This document shows positions 61,501 to 64,000 of a stretch of 64,000 nucleotides of DNA, piece by piece; within the stretch, counting starts at the first letter, position 1, and each line of letters begins with the position of its first letter. The notes below the pieces were generated by a model that worked only from the letters and a program-made list of their open reading frames with translations, did no database searches and was not told the origin of the DNA. The DNA is taken from contig NZ_JBHKFI010000022.1 of NCBI RefSeq assembly GCF_042263505.1, positions 11,676 through 75,675 of the forward strand, written 5' to 3'. Source of the stretch: Bacillus_BE sp042263505. GTDB lineage: Bacteria; Bacillota; Bacilli; Bacillales; Cytobacillaceae. Position numbers and translations under genes: made by a program.

Positions 61501-62331
61501 ATGAAAAAATGGTTACTGGCTTTTATTTTAATTATAGGCGTTACAGCATTAGCGGCTTGTGGAAGCAAAGATAGCAGTGCAAGCGGCAAGGTGGATAAGG
61601 ATACAAAGGAAATCAAGATTGGGGCAACGGCTGGTCCGTATAGTGACATGGTCAAAAAAGCGATTATTCCGGGAATGGAGAAAAAGGGATATAAGGTTCA
61701 GCTCGTTGAATTTAGTGATTATATTCAACCAAATAAAGCACTCGACAAAGGGGATATTCAAGCGAATTTATTCCAGCATACGATTTATCTCGAAAACTTT
61801 GAAAAAGAAAATCATATGGACTTAACCGGATTAATCATTGTTCCAACAGCACCAATGGGTATTTATTCTAATAGCTATAAATCTTTAGACGATGTAAAAG
61901 ATGGCGCAACGATTGCGATTCCTAATGACCCAACCAATGCGGCAAGAGCCTTTAATATTTTAAAAGATCAAGGTTTAGTTGAAATTGATAAAAATGCAGA
62001 TCCGCTTACGGTTTCTGAGAAGGACGTAACGGTCAATAAGAAAAACTTAAAATTCCAACCGATTGAAGCAGGGCAGCTTCCTCGTTCTGTGGAAAGCACT
62101 GATTTAGCAGCGATTCCTGGAAACTTTGCTTTAGCCGCAAAAATGGATTTACTTAGTGCTTTAGTGTTAGAAAACATGCCGGATGATTATCGCAATATAG
62201 TAGCTATCAAAACCGATAATGTCGATGCGCAATTTGCGAAAGACTTGAAGGCAGTCATTCAATCACCTGAATTTGAAAAAGTAATTGATAGTGATTTCAA
62301 AGGATTTGGAAAGCCTGATTGGATGAAATAA
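61501..62331 (+). CDS. metQ: Methionine-binding lipoprotein
   Basis: A 276-residue NlpA-family protein behind AAGAAGG. The lipobox TALAACGS marks Cys20 as the lipidated residue. Binding-site segments KIGATAGPYSDMV, GDIQANLFQHTIYLENF and AIPNDPTNAARA are conserved. It is held on the outer face of the membrane and hands methionine to MetN/MetI. Confidence 0.95.
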   Translation: MKKWLLAFILIIGVTALAACGSKDSSASGKVDKDTKEIKIGATAGPYSDMVKKAIIPGMEKKGYKVQLVEFSDYIQPNKALDKGDIQANLFQHTIYLENFEKENHMDLTGLIIVPTAPMGIYSNSYKSLDDVKDGATIAIPNDPTNAARAFNILKDQGLVEIDKNADPLTVSEKDVTVNKKNLKFQPIEAGQLPRSVESTDLAAIPGNFALAAKMDLLSALVLENMPDDYRNIVAIKTDNVDAQFAKDLKAVIQSPEFEKVIDSDFKGFGKPDWMK

Positions 62332-62393
62332 TGGCTTGAGGCGGTAACGGGTTATCGAAATCTATTTTTCAAAATAAGAAAAGAGTGAAGTTC

Positions 62394-63500
62394 ATGGAAG
62401 CTTTTTCAGTTCATGGGGCACCAAGTGAATACGTATTGTTGGCGGGAGTTTTAAATGAGTTAGAAGGAAAATTATTAGAAAGAGGTCTTCGAAAGGTGTT
62501 GGTCGTGCATGGCGAGAAGTCTTGGAATGCGGCCAAGCCCTTCTGGCCGGTCTTTGCGGACGTTTCTTATTCAGAGTATTCATATAGTGGAGAATGCTCT
62601 TTAACAGAAATCGATCATCTGGTGGAGCTGGTTACCAATCAGAAATTTGATGGAGTGATTGGAGTTGGCGGCGGAAAGGTATTAGATCTGGTTAAGGCGG
62701 TTACTCATTTGGTGAAGAAGCCATCTGTTTTAATTCCGACTCTTGCGTCAAATTGTTCACCGTGGACGCCAATCAGTGTGATTTATGATGAACAAGGGAC
62801 GTTTATTCGGTTTGATGTCTATCCGGTCGGGGCAAGTCTTGTTCTTGTCGATCCGCGTATTTTAATTACAGCACCTGTCGAGCTTTTGATTGCCGGAATT
62901 GGCGATACATTGGCTAAGTGGTATGAAGCCGATGTGCAAATGGCAGTTATCCCGGATAAACCAATTGCTCTGCAGATTTCTCATTACGCGGCCAAGCAAT
63001 GCAAGGAGGTTTTGCTGCAGCATGCTGAAGGAGCAATTCAAGCAGCGAGAAGTGAAGTACTTAATGAAGACTTTGTGAAGGTTGCCGAAACGATTATCAT
63101 GCTAGGAGGAATGGTCGGTGGATTTGGCGACCATTATGGAAGAATTGCTGGAGCTCATGCGATTCATAATGGCCTAACTGTGCTTGAGGAAACCCATCAT
63201 GCTCTGCATGGAGATAAAGTAGCCTATGGAATTCTGATTCAACTCGTACTAGAAAAGAAATGGGAGGAAATAGAGAAATTGCTTCCTTTCTATCAAAGGC
63301 TGGGACTTCCCATTTCGCTCCTTGAATTAGGGGTAACAGAAATCGATGAAGCTAAGATTACACGGATTGCCGAAAAAGCCACGCACCCAAGCGAATCGAT
63401 CCATGTCATGCCAATTGGAACGATTACTTCAGAGGATGTCGGTAGAGCAATTCGGGAGTTGGAGGGGGTTTGTCACTCCACGAATAATCTTATTTCATAG
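62394..63500 (+). CDS. Iron-containing alcohol dehydrogenase family protein (glycerol-dehydrogenase-like)
   Basis: A 368-residue cytosolic oxidoreductase, ATG 62394. It has the NAD-binding GVGGGKVLDLVKAVTH (near 92) and TLASNCSPWTPISVIY, and the metal ligands Asp in GIGDTLAKWYEAD and His in AGAHAIHNG and HALHGDKVAYG. It begins 62 bp after metQ with no terminator between, so it is probably under the same SAM riboswitch. The family reduces aldehydes or oxidises polyols; a methionine-salvage-linked substrate is conceivable but unproven. Confidence 0.85.
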   Translation: MEAFSVHGAPSEYVLLAGVLNELEGKLLERGLRKVLVVHGEKSWNAAKPFWPVFADVSYSEYSYSGECSLTEIDHLVELVTNQKFDGVIGVGGGKVLDLVKAVTHLVKKPSVLIPTLASNCSPWTPISVIYDEQGTFIRFDVYPVGASLVLVDPRILITAPVELLIAGIGDTLAKWYEADVQMAVIPDKPIALQISHYAAKQCKEVLLQHAEGAIQAARSEVLNEDFVKVAETIIMLGGMVGGFGDHYGRIAGAHAIHNGLTVLEETHHALHGDKVAYGILIQLVLEKKWEEIEKLLPFYQRLGLPISLLELGVTEIDEAKITRIAEKATHPSESIHVMPIGTITSEDVGRAIRELEGVCHSTNNLIS

Positions 63501-63622
63501 TATTGACAAGAAGTGAACGGTTCTTTTGTGAGATAGGTCGAGAGCGCAACGGATGTCTCTTCTTTAGAAACTCTGTTTCACAACAGGGGGGAGTGGCGAA
63601 CGGCACTTTTCTCAGATAGAAG

Positions 63623-63664
63623 GAAAGCACTACGGAGAATTGTATCTCTGTAGTGCTTTCTTAA
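63623..63664 (+). terminator. Terminator of the met operon
   Basis: GAAAGCACTACGGAGA pairs with TCTCTGTAGTGCTTTC (one G-T pair) and continues into TTAATTATATT. The stem is 16 bp. Confidence 0.75.
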
Positions 63665-63721
63665 TTATATTCTGTTAGAATGTGTTGATGTTAATTCAAT
63701 AGGGGGGAATGAATCTGCTTA

Positions 63722-63848
63722 TTCGCGAACGCCTTTTTTATTCGCGACTTCAGAAAGATACGCGCGGTATCCAGTAAATGTTCGCGAAAAAATAAGGTTA
63801 TTCGCGAAAAATAGATTTTACTCGCGAAAAGATAAAAATGTTCGCGAA
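63722..63848. repeat. Array of TTCGCGAA palindromes with 20-bp period
   Basis: TTCGCGAA or a one-base variant begins at 63722, 63741, 63781, 63801, 63821 and 63841, with a degenerate CGCGCGGT at 63761. From 63741 on the spacing is exactly 20 bp. The unit is roughly TTCGCGAAAAAATAAGGTTA. There is no coding function. It could bind a protein on one face of the helix (two turns per unit). Confidence 0.8.
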
Positions 63849-63944
63849 AATAAGGCCTCAATATTATTTAAAAAGGTTGTGTCAAGAAGTTTGTGTATGA
63901 AGAATATACTCTCAGTAATCCACTATTTATATTATTTTATTGAG

Positions 63945-63978
63945 GGGGAGTATGAGGGAAGCTTCCCTCATACTCCCC
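63945..63978. repeat. Perfect 34-bp palindrome
   Basis: GGGGAGTATGAGGGAAG is followed directly by its reverse complement CTTCCCTCATACTCCCC, centred on AAGCTT. The sequence GGTTGTGTCAAGAAGTTTG upstream (63884) resembles ends of IS256-type elements. It may be a strong terminator or the edge of a mobile element that continues outside the window. Confidence 0.6.
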
Positions 63979-64000
63979 TTTGCGCTGAATTTATTCCTAA

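Noticed and set aside
63722..63848. CRISPR array
   Set aside because: The repeated core is only about 8-12 bp with 20-bp period, it is palindromic, and no cas genes are near.

Overview
The window is low-GC DNA from an endospore-former-type member of the Bacillaceae (Neobacillus, Peribacillus or Bacillus sensu lato are all possible; I cannot name the species). The basis is strong AGGAGG ribosome binding sites with frequent TTG starts, a SAM-I riboswitch before metNIQ, a leucine-type T-box before a YvbW-like permease, LXG toxins, a class D sortase with its acidic surface substrate, and many Bacillus-type orthologues. The DNA is mostly accessory: catabolic operons separated by repeat-rich, partly decayed stretches.

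Layout. 1-2 kb: an LXG polymorphic toxin broken by three indels, with an Imm22-type immunity gene. 2.3-6.9 kb: HxlR regulator, MFS exporter, UPF0303 protein, a tautomerase that has lost its start codon, an aldo/keto reductase and an SDR. 7.4-20.5 kb: a large sugar locus around a LacI regulator. A leftward operon encodes a fucose-isomerase-like protein, a split transketolase and an FGGY kinase. A rightward operon encodes a mannose-family PTS (IIA, IIB, IIC, IID), two metallo-beta-lactamase-fold paralogues and a DUF4038/GH140 apiosidase-like enzyme. This set fits catabolism of D-apiose, probably taken up as an apiosyl glycoside through the PTS, which would be a new arrangement. 20.7-21.9 kb: toxin/immunity remnants. 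22-26 kb: a YegTUVW-like operon (GntR regulator, ADP-ribosylglycohydrolase, NCS1 permease, PfkB kinase) with a perfect cre site in its promoter, probably for an N-riboside. 26-36 kb: a structured MITE-like element, a YjdF membrane protein, a group II intron scrap, a sortase D pair, an oxidoreductase, small membrane proteins and a racemase pseudogene.

36-43 kb: a second PTS operon (PRD regulator, PFK-like kinase, ascorbate-type IIB and IIC, TPR protein, class II aldolase). It has no free EIIA; the regulator carries an EIIA domain. 43.6-44.5 kb: a near-identical copy of the 33.4-34.15 kb segment, followed by an LXG remnant. 44.6-51.5 kb: an arsenic island (arsR, acr3, arsC, arsD, arsA, HesB-like protein; then on the other strand a cysteine-rich MarR regulator, an ArsP-type permease and a small double-CC protein; then an ArsN1-like acetyltransferase). 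52-58 kb: a hydrolase, an ABC-2-type exporter and the T-box-controlled permease. 59.6-63.5 kb: the SAM-riboswitch operon metNIQ plus an iron-type alcohol dehydrogenase. The end of the window holds a 20-bp-periodic TTCGCGAA array and a 34-bp perfect palindrome.

Several families of dispersed palindromic repeats recur between genes. In at least two cases, and probably a third, they have run into a coding region and supply its C-terminus or stop codon. Several frameshifts lie in homopolymer runs, so consensus error should be considered alongside real gene decay.
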